Assembly (NCBI GenBank): GCA_964473245.1
Contig: CAYYOL010000008.1
Coordinates: 4,560 to 68,559 of the forward strand
DNA from: CAYZJV01 sp964473245
Lineage (GTDB): Bacteria > Spirochaetota > Spirochaetia > Sphaerochaetales > Sphaerochaetaceae
Length of the DNA: 64,000 nt
Direction of reading: 5' to 3'
The position numbers and the translations under genes are program-made. This document shows positions 1 to 9,299 of the stretch, piece by piece (within the stretch, counting starts at the first letter, position 1; each line of letters starts with the position of its first letter). Under the pieces are notes generated by a model. The model saw only the letters and a list, made by a program, of their open reading frames with translations, had not been told where the DNA came from and made no database searches.

Positions 1-316
1 TTTAACACTCAAACCCGAAACAGGGTGTTTCGGTACATCACAGGTTGACCAACCTCAGTACTTAATAATTATAGGTAATGTAACAGAGGACAAGTACCAC
101 TCTTTACCTTTTTACTACTGTTCATACCGAAGCCCTGGTCAATACAGTGTTCTAAAAATCTTGCTCAGTCTGCGTTTGATAAGGGGGCAGTAGTATTCCA
201 ATACTATACTTTTTAGATGAAAATACCTGAATTATAAGTGTTTTAGCTGATGAGAGACTTGAGACTACCGTTTTAAATTCTCCTATAAGCTAAGTGATGC
301 AGAAGGGGAGGTTACT
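1..316. other. Left edge, no convincing gene
   Basis: No open frame with a start, a ribosome site and a recognisable product is seen here. The stretch is AT-rich. The only structure is a perfect 8-bp inverted repeat with a 3-nt loop at 15-33 (CCGAAACA-GGG-TGTTTCGG). It has no T-run on either side, so it is not a convincing rho-independent terminator. It could be the end of a feature lying outside the window. Confidence 0.5.
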
Positions 317-1714
317 TCAGATATCAAGGAACAAATCGTCTAATCCTACGAGGATCACTCCATCAAGAGCTGCTTGGATAATCACAGCTTTGGTGAATCC
401 TGACTTGCTGAAGATATAGTAGAAGCACCTATCAACAGTGGGGTGAACCTCAGTAGCAACCATGAAGTGGTTATACTCGTCCATACCAAATTCCTTGTTA
501 CGGAACTTGCATTCACAGAAAATAGCACTTCGATGCTGTTTATCGAAAGCTAGAATGTCGATATCGCTCTCTTTTCGAGTTCTCTTGTCAGTTCCCCACC
601 AACGACCCATGGTGTATGGCACGAAAGGAAGTTTTCCAAGCTTGGCAAGCCGAATGAGGTATTGAGTGCAAATATCTTCAAATACTTCTCCCATATAACT
701 CGGTAGTTGTTCATAGATCTCTAGAGCAGACTGCTTTTCTCCAAGCAATTCATAATAGCTTCTATTTGCAAAGATGAAGTGATACCAGAATAGGAAGAAA
801 TTGTCTTTGATTTGGTATATACTCTTTTTACTGGATTCTTTCTGTCCTGCAGGGGTTACTTTATCTACCAGCTTCATGTTTTTCAGCGTCTTAATATACT
901 TGGAACATTTAGTTTGCTCTTCATGGATTTTTTGTGCGATATCATTAAGGCGACTGGAGCCCGTTGCGATGGCCTCGAAGATGCTGTTGTAGATTGCAGG
1001 TTCACGAAGTTCCATCTTCAAGAGATTCTGTGTTTCGTTGGCAAGAAAAGCTCCCATGCTAAGGATGTTTCGCTCAATATTTTGAGCGATAGTAGCAGTA
1101 TCACTGAAAGCTTCAAGATAGGATGGTATCCCACCGAGTATCCCATAACATACCAGTTTCTCTTCATTAGTATAGTTGGGAAAGAATGCAGCGCTCTGTA
1201 GATAGTCAAAGCCCAGCAACTCCAAGGTGTTGGTACTTCGCCCATAGAGCGGGCTCTTTGCACCCATAACCTCAGATTCCATGAAACTCACACTCGAGCC
1301 ACATAGAATAAGAAAGAGGTTCTTATCTTTGAAATAATGATCGATTGCATGCTGTAAGATGGATGTAATCGTTGGATTCTCTTCTGCTATGAATGGGAAC
1401 TCGTCAATGATCAAGACGACTTTCTTGTCCGAAATCTGGCTAGATAGGTACCGGAAAGCCGCATCCCAATCTGCGAACGAACCAAAGGATGATCCGGTGA
1501 AATGCGTTTGCAGAGTCTTAGAGAAATCAGAGAGGTTCAAGCTGTCGTTCTTAGCCTGTGCTGAATAGAAGATTACCTGATGGTTCTTGGCAAACTCCTT
1601 TAGAAGAGAGGTTTTTCCTACACGACTTCTCCCATAGAGGACAAGGAAGGAGAACTTAGGAGAAGCATAGATTGACTCTAGTAGGTCTAATTCTTTGTCT
1701 CTTCCTATGAACAC
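317..1714 (-). CDS. AAA ATPase of the DUF234 type with a nuclease-like C-terminus
   Basis: Cytoplasmic ATP-binding protein of the archaeal-ATPase/DUF234 kind. The Walker A motif is GRSRVGKTSL at about residues 28-37 and the Walker B motif is VVLIIDEFPF at about 99-108. A winged-helix-like middle follows. The C-terminal quarter contains DIDILAF and, about a dozen residues on, FCECKFR. This D...ECK spacing resembles PD-(D/E)XK nuclease folds, an inference from pattern only. The start is GTG at 1714, with GGAGG just upstream and a near-consensus promoter at 1752-1779. The natural substrate of this family is unknown to me. It stands alone in AT-rich DNA beside a broken gene, which fits recent acquisition. 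The ATPase call is sound; a role in defence or mobile-element biology would be speculation. Confidence 0.85.
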   Translation of the reverse strand: MFIGRDKELDLLESIYASPKFSFLVLYGRSRVGKTSLLKEFAKNHQVIFYSAQAKNDSLNLSDFSKTLQTHFTGSSFGSFADWDAAFRYLSSQISDKKVVLIIDEFPFIAEENPTITSILQHAIDHYFKDKNLFLILCGSSVSFMESEVMGAKSPLYGRSTNTLELLGFDYLQSAAFFPNYTNEEKLVCYGILGGIPSYLEAFSDTATIAQNIERNILSMGAFLANETQNLLKMELREPAIYNSIFEAIATGSSRLNDIAQKIHEEQTKCSKYIKTLKNMKLVDKVTPAGQKESSKKSIYQIKDNFFLFWYHFIFANRSYYELLGEKQSALEIYEQLPSYMGEVFEDICTQYLIRLAKLGKLPFVPYTMGRWWGTDKRTRKESDIDILAFDKQHRSAIFCECKFRNKEFGMDEYNHFMVATEVHPTVDRCFYYIFSKSGFTKAVIIQAALDGVILVGLDDLFLDI

Positions 1715-1751
1715 GGTAGCCTCCTAATAATCAAACAATATACTTATGATT

Positions 1752-1779
1752 ATTATACTCGTGATTCCCTAAATGTCAA
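1752..1779 (-). promoter_or_regulatory. Sigma-70-type promoter of the DUF234 ATPase
   Basis: On the minus strand TTGACA (1779-1774) and TATAAT (1757-1752) are separated by 16 bp. Both hexamers are perfect. The site lies about 40 bp upstream of the GTG start. The rest of the gap, 1780-2031, shows no gene or clear signal. Confidence 0.7.
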
Positions 1780-2031
1780 GGATTGTGTATGTGCCAGCTT
1801 TTCTTTCACTTGTACTGAACGATGAATATATGAAGAACTATTCATAAAAATTGCTCCTGCTACTTAACATATTTCATGATATTCGCTAGTAACATCTACG
1901 TCAATCAATGGATGTAACATAGTAGGTTGTATCGATTGATCATTGAACAGGAAGCTGTTATGCAAATACATGCTACAGATACGAGGTGGAAAATCTTTTC
2001 ATGAGGGTTCAAGCCTGTACATACATAAAAA

Positions 2032-2447
2032 CTATTCCAAGCTTTTTTCCAGATAGTATCTGCTGCTCGTCTTGGGATAGTTGTTTTGTGTGTACTTCAC
2101 GGTGTATCCATGCTTTTCATAGAATGGTTTCGCCTGAAAGCTCATGGTATTTACAACCGAAGTCTTGCATCCGTTATCTTTAGCAAAGGCTTCGGTTTTT
2201 CTCAATAATTCACTGCCGATACCACGAAATCGGAATTCTTGATCGACCCAGAAAAATTCGATTTCAAGCCATTGCCCGAATAACGAGAATATGATGCCCC
2301 TTGCTAGGCACTCGTTCTCGCATGCTGTTAATGAATACTGGACTTTCGTCTTTTCTTCCCAAAATTCCTTATTGTATGCACGTAATCGATCGCGTATCTC
2401 ATTAACAGCTACAACACATCAGGATTTTCGATAATCTTGAATTCCAT
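2032..2447 (-). pseudogene. GNAT acetyltransferase broken by a frameshift
   Basis: The minus strand opens with ATG at 2447 (MEFKIIENPDVL) and meets a TAG at 2411-2409. If one base is missing near 2410-2420, the next frame continues without stop for about 125 residues to a TAG at 2034-2032. That frame contains VDQEFRFRGIGSELL, which matches the acetyl-CoA-binding signature (R/Q)xxGxG/A of GNAT N-acetyltransferases, and a typical GNAT C-terminus (AKPFYEKHGYTV). No start codon with a ribosome site lies in the second frame upstream of the conserved part, so reinitiation is unlikely. The total length of 416 nt is one base short of a full set of codons. The likely parent is a ribosomal- or small-molecule acetyltransferase of about 139 residues. 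A sequencing error cannot be excluded. Confidence 0.75.
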
Positions 2448-2583
2448 GTAAAATCCCCAAAAATATCCCTATCCGTTCGCAGAAAGTACCGGTAATGATG
2501 ATATCATGAATGGCCGGTAATTTCAAAATCAATGAAGCTATGTTCTTTCTAATCGGCTTTCAATGTGTCAGAATTACAACCTT

Positions 2584-3000
2584 TCATTCCCCGATGATCT
2601 TGATCAACACCCGTTTGTCCCGTTTTCCATCGAACTCAAAGTAGAAGATCTGTTCCCACGTGCCGAAATCCAAGGCTCCATCGGTGATGGCGACCACGGT
2701 CTCACGACCCATGATGGTTCTTTTTAGGTGGGCATCGGCATTATCTTCGTAACCGTTGTGCTGGTATTGGGAGTAGGGCTTCTCGGGAGCGAGCTTTTCC
2801 AACCACTTTTCGTAGTCGTTGTGCAGACCGCGCTCATCGTCGTTGATGAAGACACTGGCGGTGATGTTCATGGCGTTCACCAGAACAAGACCTTCGGTTA
2901 CCGCACTCTCAGTGATTGCTTGTTGCACCTGTTGCGTGATATTCACCAACCCTCTTCTGGAAGGAATTTTGAAGTGCAACTCTTTTCTATATGATTTCAT
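2584..3000 (-). CDS. YjbQ/UPF0047 family protein
   Basis: A 138-residue protein of the YjbQ family, members of which have weak thiamin-phosphate synthase activity in vitro and an unsettled cellular role. Recognisable features are the N-terminal KELHFKIPSRRGLVNIT, GLVLVNAMNITASVFIND with a metal-ligand region, DDERGLHNDYEKWLEKLAP, the AHLKRTIMG motif and the closing GTWEQIFYFEFDG. The ATG at 3000 is chosen over an upstream in-frame codon at 3051 because CTCCTCC on the plus strand (GGAGGAG as read) lies directly before it. The usual family histidine near the AxHx motif is retained as NADAHLKR. It is transcribed alone, divergently from the EAL gene. Confidence 0.85.
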   Translation of the reverse strand: MKSYRKELHFKIPSRRGLVNITQQVQQAITESAVTEGLVLVNAMNITASVFINDDERGLHNDYEKWLEKLAPEKPYSQYQHNGYEDNADAHLKRTIMGRETVVAITDGALDFGTWEQIFYFEFDGKRDKRVLIKIIGE

Positions 3001-3117
3001 CTGACTCCTCCTATAGTGAGTCATCGTATCATGAAGTGGCGGTTCAGGCAAAGAAGCACTTCGATTCGAGTAATATTCTGTTTGTTATTTGTTGGTTGGT
3101 AAAGTAGTATATAACTG

Positions 3118-5796
3118 ATGAAACGGTTAGTTCTGAACATTCTGAAACGGTTTCTCGTGATTGTTCCTATTGCTTTGCTGTTCTTCGTCATGGTCGGGCG
3201 TTTGATGGTAGTCGAACAGGAGAATGCCCGGAATAAAGTGATAGCAGAACATACTGGCCACTTGCGTCTTATGGACTTCATGATCTCCAATGTGTTTAAC
3301 GAGTACTATACCACATTACATCTTATTCAGAATGCAAATGAAGTGAACCTGTATTTCGAAAACCCCTCGGAGCGCACCCGGAACGAGGTAGAACAGTTCT
3401 TCATTCGAATGGCTCACAACAGATCGTATATTCGAAGATTGTTTCTCAGCGATACCGAGGGGAGCATCCTCATCGGATTCGACGCAGCAGAGAATCAACG
3501 CGTATCGAACGATTCTCCTAGCCCGACTCAGCAGCCGAGTCGTGAAATGGCTCAAGTAGTGCGTACCATGGACCCTGGTGGTTTCTACTTTACGCCGCTC
3601 GTGCAACCCGAAATGCATACGGAAGTATTCCATGGTCGACAGGGGGTACTTACCGGCATACCCGTATATAGAGACGATACCCATGCTGCGAACATAGGAA
3701 TGGCCGTCTCTGGTGAACATATTCTCTCCATGATGGATCAATTCTTCATAGATCACTCGAGTGAGATTCAATTCACACTGGTCAATAGTGATGGATCCAC
3801 ACTCTATTCCGATCTGGAACGGCGTGTGCCGGATGATTTGAACCGGGAGATGATCGAAGAGAACATAAGAAACATCATACAGATGGCGAAGGAGAGTTCA
3901 GAGGGGCATATCATCCAGAATGGCCATAATTACTACTATGTAGCCTTCAACCCATTTTCGGGGAACTCTCCCTATTACCAGTCGAACGACTATTTTCTCG
4001 CTGGGATCGTCTCATTCTCAGACGAAGACGTCATAGCAGTATCGGATTCTTTCATACTTAAAAACAAGCCGCTCAGATGGGTGATCTCACTTGTCGTCCT
4101 CCTGCTGGGTGGATTCATCAACGTGCTCACCTATTTCAGGAAAAACGATCGGGAACTCCTCTCTGTGAGCAATCTCGTCTCCGACCAAGCCCACGATGGG
4201 GTGGTCATTACCGACACAATGCAGCATGTCACCTACTGTAATCGTACCTTCGAGGTCATGACCGACCTCTCGTTCGACGAGATTCGAGCTGGTGATCATG
4301 CTATCATGTCGGTCTCAGGGGAGAAGTTCGATTCCGAACAGGCGCTTTCAGAGACCAGAAACTCAGATACCAAACACCACTCCTGGAAGGGGTTTGTCTG
4401 GCTTGGGGGGAGGCACCACTTTGCTCTGACGTACCTTATGATCAGTAGTATCGCCAATGGACAAGGCCATGTCGCCCACACCGTTGGACTCTACTCGAAC
4501 CCGAGGAACCTCACCAAGGAGTCTTCGGCAAAGCTGTTGTTCTCCGATGAGTCCGATTTAGATCATATCGACAGTCTCCCGCTGCAACTCTTGAACAAGA
4601 GGTTGCAGGACCGAGAGCCTTTCGTTATCGCATACATGCGATTGGCGAACATCGATCGAATCGAAGCTCAGTACACTTTGGAGGAGCACTACCACCTGGG
4701 AGCGATGATTCGAAAACGTATGATCACCACATTTGGCAACGACCAGCTGATCTTCCAATACTCACCCGATACGTTCGTGTTCACCGTACCCGCAGGTCAG
4801 GCGAGTTCTGACTATGGAGTCGAACTCATCCACTCGCTATTCGAAAAACCGCTGATATTGCGTGGTATACAGGAGATGGTTCTGGTGCGTTGTGGCATAT
4901 CGCTACCCTCCAATACCTCCATACCAGCTTCTGTCATGATGCGGCAAGCAAAGATGGCCTTAGCGGCACAAGAGCATTTCGGTCAGGACGGTCTGCTGAG
5001 ATACGATGCGACAGTCAACGAACAGCTGCATCGCTATTACCGTATTCTGCAAGATATTCCAAAGGCTATTGAGACGAGAGCAATTACTGTGTACTACCAG
5101 CCTATCGTGGAGTGTACAAGCGGCCAAGTTACTGGTGCTGAGGCTTTGGTGCGATGGAGGCATCCGGAGTTAGGTGATATTTCTCCAGCAGAATTCATTC
5201 CGATCATTGAACAGCATGGATATGAGCGGATGCTTGGCATATATGTGGTGGAGTGTGTTGCAGAGTTCATGGGATCGGTAGGTAAGCACATGAGGGATGA
5301 TTTTTCATTCTCCGTGAACATCTGCCCGACAGAACTACAGGATCCGGATCTGGTTTGGCATATGGTGCGCGCTCTTGATGCTCATGGTGTTTCGCACCAT
5401 GCATTGGTGATCGAATTGACTGAAAGAACACTTCTTGCCGATCTGCAAACTGCCAATATTGTGCTGCAACTCCTCCATGAGCAGGACATTCAGGTTGCGA
5501 TCGATGATTTTGGCACAGGCTTCTCTTCATTGAGCTATCTGCATGAACTGGATGTCGATGTTCTGAAGATCGACCGGTCGTTCATCAAAGGCTACCCAAC
5601 CGAAGATGATGGGGTGATACTCAAGGCCATGGTCGGTATGGCGAAAGAGCTCGATATTGCAGTGCTCGTCGAAGGTATCGAAAATCCTGAACAACTCGAG
5701 CTGATACAATCTCTTGGGGCTAACTCGTATCAGGGTTTCCATTTCTCCGGGGCAATCGCTCCAGAAGACTTCAGACGACTACTCGATCCTTCGTAG
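3118..5796 (+). CDS. Membrane c-di-GMP phosphodiesterase with sensor, PAS, degenerate GGDEF and EAL domains
   Basis: Hydrolyses cyclic di-GMP. A first membrane segment (about residues 8-30) is followed by a periplasmic sensor of roughly 290 residues and a second membrane segment (about 323-342), then a PAS domain (about 350-465), a degenerate GGDEF domain (about 480-640) and an EAL domain (about 645-890). The GGDEF site is replaced by SPDTF, so no cyclase activity is expected. The EAL domain keeps its catalytic set: AEALVRW, NICPTEL, VIELTER, IDDFGTG, LKIDRSF and EGIENPEQ with a later YQGFHFSG. It should therefore be active, with the dead GGDEF possibly binding GTP as a regulator. It overlaps the convergent MFS gene by 26 bp. 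No strong ribosome site precedes the ATG at 3118. Confidence 0.92.
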   Translation: MKRLVLNILKRFLVIVPIALLFFVMVGRLMVVEQENARNKVIAEHTGHLRLMDFMISNVFNEYYTTLHLIQNANEVNLYFENPSERTRNEVEQFFIRMAHNRSYIRRLFLSDTEGSILIGFDAAENQRVSNDSPSPTQQPSREMAQVVRTMDPGGFYFTPLVQPEMHTEVFHGRQGVLTGIPVYRDDTHAANIGMAVSGEHILSMMDQFFIDHSSEIQFTLVNSDGSTLYSDLERRVPDDLNREMIEENIRNIIQMAKESSEGHIIQNGHNYYYVAFNPFSGNSPYYQSNDYFLAGIVSFSDEDVIAVSDSFILKNKPLRWVISLVVLLLGGFINVLTYFRKNDRELLSVSNLVSDQAHDGVVITDTMQHVTYCNRTFEVMTDLSFDEIRAGDHAIMSVSGEKFDSEQALSETRNSDTKHHSWKGFVWLGGRHHFALTYLMISSIANGQGHVAHTVGLYSNPRNLTKESSAKLLFSDESDLDHIDSLPLQLLNKRLQDREPFVIAYMRLANIDRIEAQYTLEEHYHLGAMIRKRMITTFGNDQLIFQYSPDTFVFTVPAGQASSDYGVELIHSLFEKPLILRGIQEMVLVRCGISLPSNTSIPASVMMRQAKMALAAQEHFGQDGLLRYDATVNEQLHRYYRILQDIPKAIETRAITVYYQPIVECTSGQVTGAEALVRWRHPELGDISPAEFIPIIEQHGYERMLGIYVVECVAEFMGSVGKHMRDDFSFSVNICPTELQDPDLVWHMVRALDAHGVSHHALVIELTERTLLADLQTANIVLQLLHEQDIQVAIDDFGTGFSSLSYLHELDVDVLKIDRSFIKGYPTEDDGVILKAMVGMAKELDIAVLVEGIENPEQLELIQSLGANSYQGFHFSGAIAPEDFRRLLDPS

Positions 5797-6955
5797 CGGA
5801 CTGGACTCCCATGATCATGAATGCCGAGATGATGAGCATGAGACTGCTAACCATCAATGCGAATCCAAGCGAGCTGAATGTGGCGATCTTAGTGACCAGC
5901 CAAGGGAAGATCATCCTTCCCACGGTTCCGCTGACTATGTAGGAGAGCGAAATAAACGCCGTATTCCGTGGATACCAGGTCGATGTAACCACGATATACA
6001 TAGGGATTGTGGCCCCAGCGAAGAATCCACACAATAGAATCAACAACAACACGATGTAAATCGAGCTGAACAGCATTGCCCCGATGAGAGATATTCCTGC
6101 GAGGAACATTCCCCAAATCGAGAGGGTGAACGGACTCCCTCCACGACCCATGATAGGCCCTACTAGCAGGCGGGAGGCTGCTGTGCCAATCCAGAATACC
6201 GTGAGCGATGTTCCTGTGACACTTGCAGACTGTCCAAGCTCGGTCTCCACATATACCGGGATCCAGGCTGCACACACCACCTGGCTCCCCATGTAGAAGA
6301 GAATGACGAGCGTGTAGAGTATGAATGCTTTGTCCTTCAACAGTATACGGATAGGTCCGACCTCATCCTTCATCGAATCGTGTGTTGTTCTTGATCCATC
6401 CAGTTCCGTTTCCCGCTTCTTTCTACTTGCATGCCTCTGCAGGATTCCTAGGACGAGAATCGTTGCCATGATCACACCGACGAGGCCATAGGCTAAGCGC
6501 CACGATTCTCCTTTGAAGGGGAGGATGAGATAGCCAGTGGCGATCGCTCCCAGGCTATAGCAAAAGTGGAGTAGGGGGATATAGAGCGCCCGTTTCTCAT
6601 AGTACTCGCTTGCAAGTGAGGCATTCGACCCACTGTCGACAAGAAAGGTTCCGAATCCCAGTAGCAGGTAGAATCCGAACAGGGCATGTGTCGCAGAAGA
6701 GTATGCAATCGATATGAGTGCAACGATCAGAAACAGGTAGCCGAATTTTGTGACAGCACTCTGCTTGAGGCGTTTCATGATCACCAGTGAGATCGCCATC
6801 GATGCAAGAGCGCCCATCTGTTGAAAACTCACAAGCATACCAGAGCCTGAGAGCGTGAGCCCTGTAGTAGCCATGATATTCGTGGCAAGCGGTCCTAGCA
6901 GGTTGTACGAGACGGCGAAGAAAAAGAATCCTGCAAAGAGAAACACTGGATGCAT
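5771..6955 (-). CDS. Major facilitator superfamily transporter
   Basis: An inner-membrane carrier of about 394 residues with some twelve hydrophobic segments, beginning with VFLFAGFFFFAVSYNLLGPL. It has the MFS cytosolic-loop pattern MGRGGSP near residue 270 and a central hydrophilic loop (about 180-205) separating the halves. The layout is like FucP/sugar or YfkF-type MFS proteins, but nothing in the sequence fixes the substrate. The start at 6955 is chosen because AGGAAAGGA precedes it and the protein then opens directly into the first helix. An in-frame ATG at 7021 has no comparable site. It converges on, and overlaps, the end of the EAL gene. It is probably transcribed alone. Confidence 0.8.
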   Translation of the reverse strand: MHPVFLFAGFFFFAVSYNLLGPLATNIMATTGLTLSGSGMLVSFQQMGALASMAISLVIMKRLKQSAVTKFGYLFLIVALISIAYSSATHALFGFYLLLGFGTFLVDSGSNASLASEYYEKRALYIPLLHFCYSLGAIATGYLILPFKGESWRLAYGLVGVIMATILVLGILQRHASRKKRETELDGSRTTHDSMKDEVGPIRILLKDKAFILYTLVILFYMGSQVVCAAWIPVYVETELGQSASVTGTSLTVFWIGTAASRLLVGPIMGRGGSPFTLSIWGMFLAGISLIGAMLFSSIYIVLLLILLCGFFAGATIPMYIVVTSTWYPRNTAFISLSYIVSGTVGRMIFPWLVTKIATFSSLGFALMVSSLMLIISAFMIMGVQSATKDRVVV

Positions 6956-7165
6956 CTGGTCTGTGTCCTTTCCTGTCAAGCGGCGTTCGATTACTGTATC
7001 ATGGGGTGTGTACGAATGCAATCCATGAGTGAAATCGGATAGTGTATCAGTACCGCTATTTGCTGCTCGAGGAGAAAATGTTCTCTATGGCTCTTCCCAT
7101 TTATGATAATTTAAGGTATTATGATAAAAGAAATTATGTACTATTATACATCGTTGGAGGAAGTC

Positions 7166-7963
7166 ATGGATAGAAGTAAGACACCAGTTGTACTCGTTAC
7201 TGGTTCGAGTCGGGGAATCGGTCGAGGAATTGCACTGCAGTTGGCACGAGAGGGAAACTCTGTCGCCATCACCTATGCTGGAAACAGAGAAGCCGCTGAG
7301 CAGACTGCTCGGGATTGTCGGGACTTGGCAAAGGGAACCGAGGCAACATTCGAGATATTCAAAGCCGATATCGGAAGCAAAGCCGATCGTGACGCCCTGG
7401 TCGAGCAGGTGTTTTCGACATTCGGGTCACTCGACGCGTTAGTGAACAATGCAGGCATGGCTCCAAGAACGAGAGCCGATATTGTGGATGCATCTGAAGA
7501 GTCGTTCGAGGAGCTGGTGAGAACCAATCTGCAAGGTCCCTACTTTCTTACGCAAGCAGTAGCCAAGCGTTGGTTAGAGAGTGGAGAACCTTCGGTAATC
7601 GAGTCGGGTTACAAGGTAGTGTTCGTCACCAGTGTTTCGGTCGGTACGGTATCGGTCAATCGAGGTGAGTATTGTATTTCAAAAGCGGGACTCTCCATGG
7701 CGGCTTCGTTGTGGGCTGCACGACTGGCTGCAGAGGGCGTGCAGGTCTATGAGATCAGACCGGGAATAGTGGCAACCGATATGACTTCGAAGGTGAAGGG
7801 CAAATACGACGCTCTCATCGAGGATGGCCTCGTGCCACAGAGGCGATGGGGCGAACCAAGTGATACCGGAAAAGCTGTTGCCTCACTCGTGCGGGGCGAT
7901 TTCCCCTATTCGACCGGTTCGGTGATCTTCACCGATGGGGGGATGCATATCCCGAGACTGTAG
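7166..7963 (+). CDS. Short-chain dehydrogenase/reductase (FabG-like)
   Basis: NAD(P)-dependent oxidoreductase of the classical SDR family, 265 residues. The nucleotide-binding motif TGSSRGIGRG is near residue 12, NNAG near 95, a catalytic Ser in VTSVSVG, and YCISK (Tyr-x3-Lys) near 170. IRPGIVATDM follows as in sugar- or 3-oxoacyl-type SDRs. Annotators often call such proteins 3-oxoacyl-ACP reductase, but no fatty-acid genes lie nearby, so the substrate is open. The ATG at 7166 is chosen because TTGGAGGAAG lies just before it; an in-frame ATG at 7121 lacks a site. The gene is followed by a strong hairpin at 7984-8020. Confidence 0.88.
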   Translation: MDRSKTPVVLVTGSSRGIGRGIALQLAREGNSVAITYAGNREAAEQTARDCRDLAKGTEATFEIFKADIGSKADRDALVEQVFSTFGSLDALVNNAGMAPRTRADIVDASEESFEELVRTNLQGPYFLTQAVAKRWLESGEPSVIESGYKVVFVTSVSVGTVSVNRGEYCISKAGLSMAASLWAARLAAEGVQVYEIRPGIVATDMTSKVKGKYDALIEDGLVPQRRWGEPSDTGKAVASLVRGDFPYSTGSVIFTDGGMHIPRL

Positions 7964-7983
7964 CTTGACATGCATACAAAAAG

Positions 7984-8020
7984 AGGCCGAATCGTCTTCC
8001 ATGGGATTTCGATTCGGCCT
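7984..8020. terminator. Bidirectional terminator between SDR gene and TRAP operon
   Basis: An 11-bp perfect inverted repeat (AGGCCGAATCG, 7984-7994; CGATTCGGCCT, 8010-8020) lies between two convergent transcripts. It is flanked by an A-run on the left and TTATTGT on the right, so it can serve both strands. Confidence 0.75.
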
Positions 8021-8037
8021 TATTGTGTAGCGATGTG

Positions 8038-9294
8038 TTACAGGAACATGAGCGACAATTGCGGAATATAGGTGATCAGCATCAATGCTCCCAAAAGTAG
8101 AGCCATAAACGGCAATACTGCCCGGGTGACCTGCGAGACCGACATTTTACTTATACCGGAGGCAACGTAGAGGTTCAGCCCGAACGGAGGAGTGACCATA
8201 CCGATGGCAAGGTTTACGATCATGATTACGCCAAAGTGGATCGGGTTCACACCCAGGGCCATTACCGCTGGGAGGAACAGTGGAGCCAGAATGGTGACGG
8301 CAGCACTCGGATCCATGATCATTCCCACTACCAGTAGCAGCAGATTGATGAACAGCAGGAGTGTGAACGGAGTCGATGCATACTGAAGAATAAACTCAGC
8401 AAGCATGGTAGGAACTTTTCTGAAGGTAAGATAGCGACTGAGAACTGTTGCATTCGCAATGATGAACATGATCACAGCAGAGATCGTCACAGACTTTCTC
8501 GCTATCGCCATAACCTCGGATAGTTTCAACTCCTTGTATACGAACAGACTCACCGCAAGGCTGTACACAACTGCAACCGCAGCCGACTCGGTAGGAGTGA
8601 ACACGCCAAGATAGATTCCTCCAAGAACGATGAGCGGCATCATAAGACCCCAGAAAGACTTCCTCAATGAGTGGAGCACTTCCTTGAAGTGGGGAAATGG
8701 CTCTTTCTCGTATGGTTGCTTTCGTGAAATGAAGTATGCAGCTATCATGAGCACCAAACCGATCAGAATTCCAGGAACGATACCGGCAAGAAACAACTGT
8801 GCAATGGATTGCTCCGAGATGACTCCATAGACCAAGAGGGTGATGCTGGGAGGAATGATGATCCCTAATGAACCAGATGCACACATGAGTCCGACTGCGA
8901 ATCGTTTCTCATATTTTGCCTCTTCCATCGATGGAATCATGATTCCACCGATAGCCGCAACTGTTGCAGGAGCACTTCCCGAAAGAGCAGCGAAGAACAT
9001 AGATGAGATGACTCCTGTGATCGGAAGACCTCCATTGGTCCAGCCGATGAGTTTTTTAGCAAAATCTATCAGTCGCTTCGAAACTCCACCTTTCAACATG
9101 ATGTCGCCGGCGAAGATGAAGAATGGAATAGCCATGAGAGCGAACGAGTCGACACCGGAGAACATTGCCTGGATGATCGAGCCGTAGCTTCTGCCAGCCT
9201 CGAAGTGCATGAACAGCATCGCACTCATACCAGTTGAGATACCGATGGGGACTCCAATCGCTAGCAGGATTGTGAATAGTATCAATACAAACAT
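8038..9294 (-). CDS. dctM: TRAP transporter large permease (DctM type)
   Basis: The large, channel-forming membrane subunit of a tripartite ATP-independent periplasmic transporter, which uses the sodium gradient to import organic acids. At 418 residues it has the family's usual length. Hydrophobic segments run throughout, with the typical SGSAPATVAAIGGIMIPSM, GIIIPPSI and NLAIGMVTPPFGLNLYV loops. It starts 5 bp after the small permease and is the last gene of the operon, followed by the terminator at 7984-8020. The neighbouring enzymes suggest a hydroxylated or unsaturated organic acid as cargo. Confidence 0.93.
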   Translation of the reverse strand: MFVLILFTILLAIGVPIGISTGMSAMLFMHFEAGRSYGSIIQAMFSGVDSFALMAIPFFIFAGDIMLKGGVSKRLIDFAKKLIGWTNGGLPITGVISSMFFAALSGSAPATVAAIGGIMIPSMEEAKYEKRFAVGLMCASGSLGIIIPPSITLLVYGVISEQSIAQLFLAGIVPGILIGLVLMIAAYFISRKQPYEKEPFPHFKEVLHSLRKSFWGLMMPLIVLGGIYLGVFTPTESAAVAVVYSLAVSLFVYKELKLSEVMAIARKSVTISAVIMFIIANATVLSRYLTFRKVPTMLAEFILQYASTPFTLLLFINLLLLVVGMIMDPSAAVTILAPLFLPAVMALGVNPIHFGVIMIVNLAIGMVTPPFGLNLYVASGISKMSVSQVTRAVLPFMALLLGALMLITYIPQLSLMFL

Positions 9295-9299
9295 AGTCC

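Noticed and set aside
15..33. Hairpin at the left edge as a terminator or transposon end
   Set aside because: No T-run, no partner repeat inside the window and no transposase.
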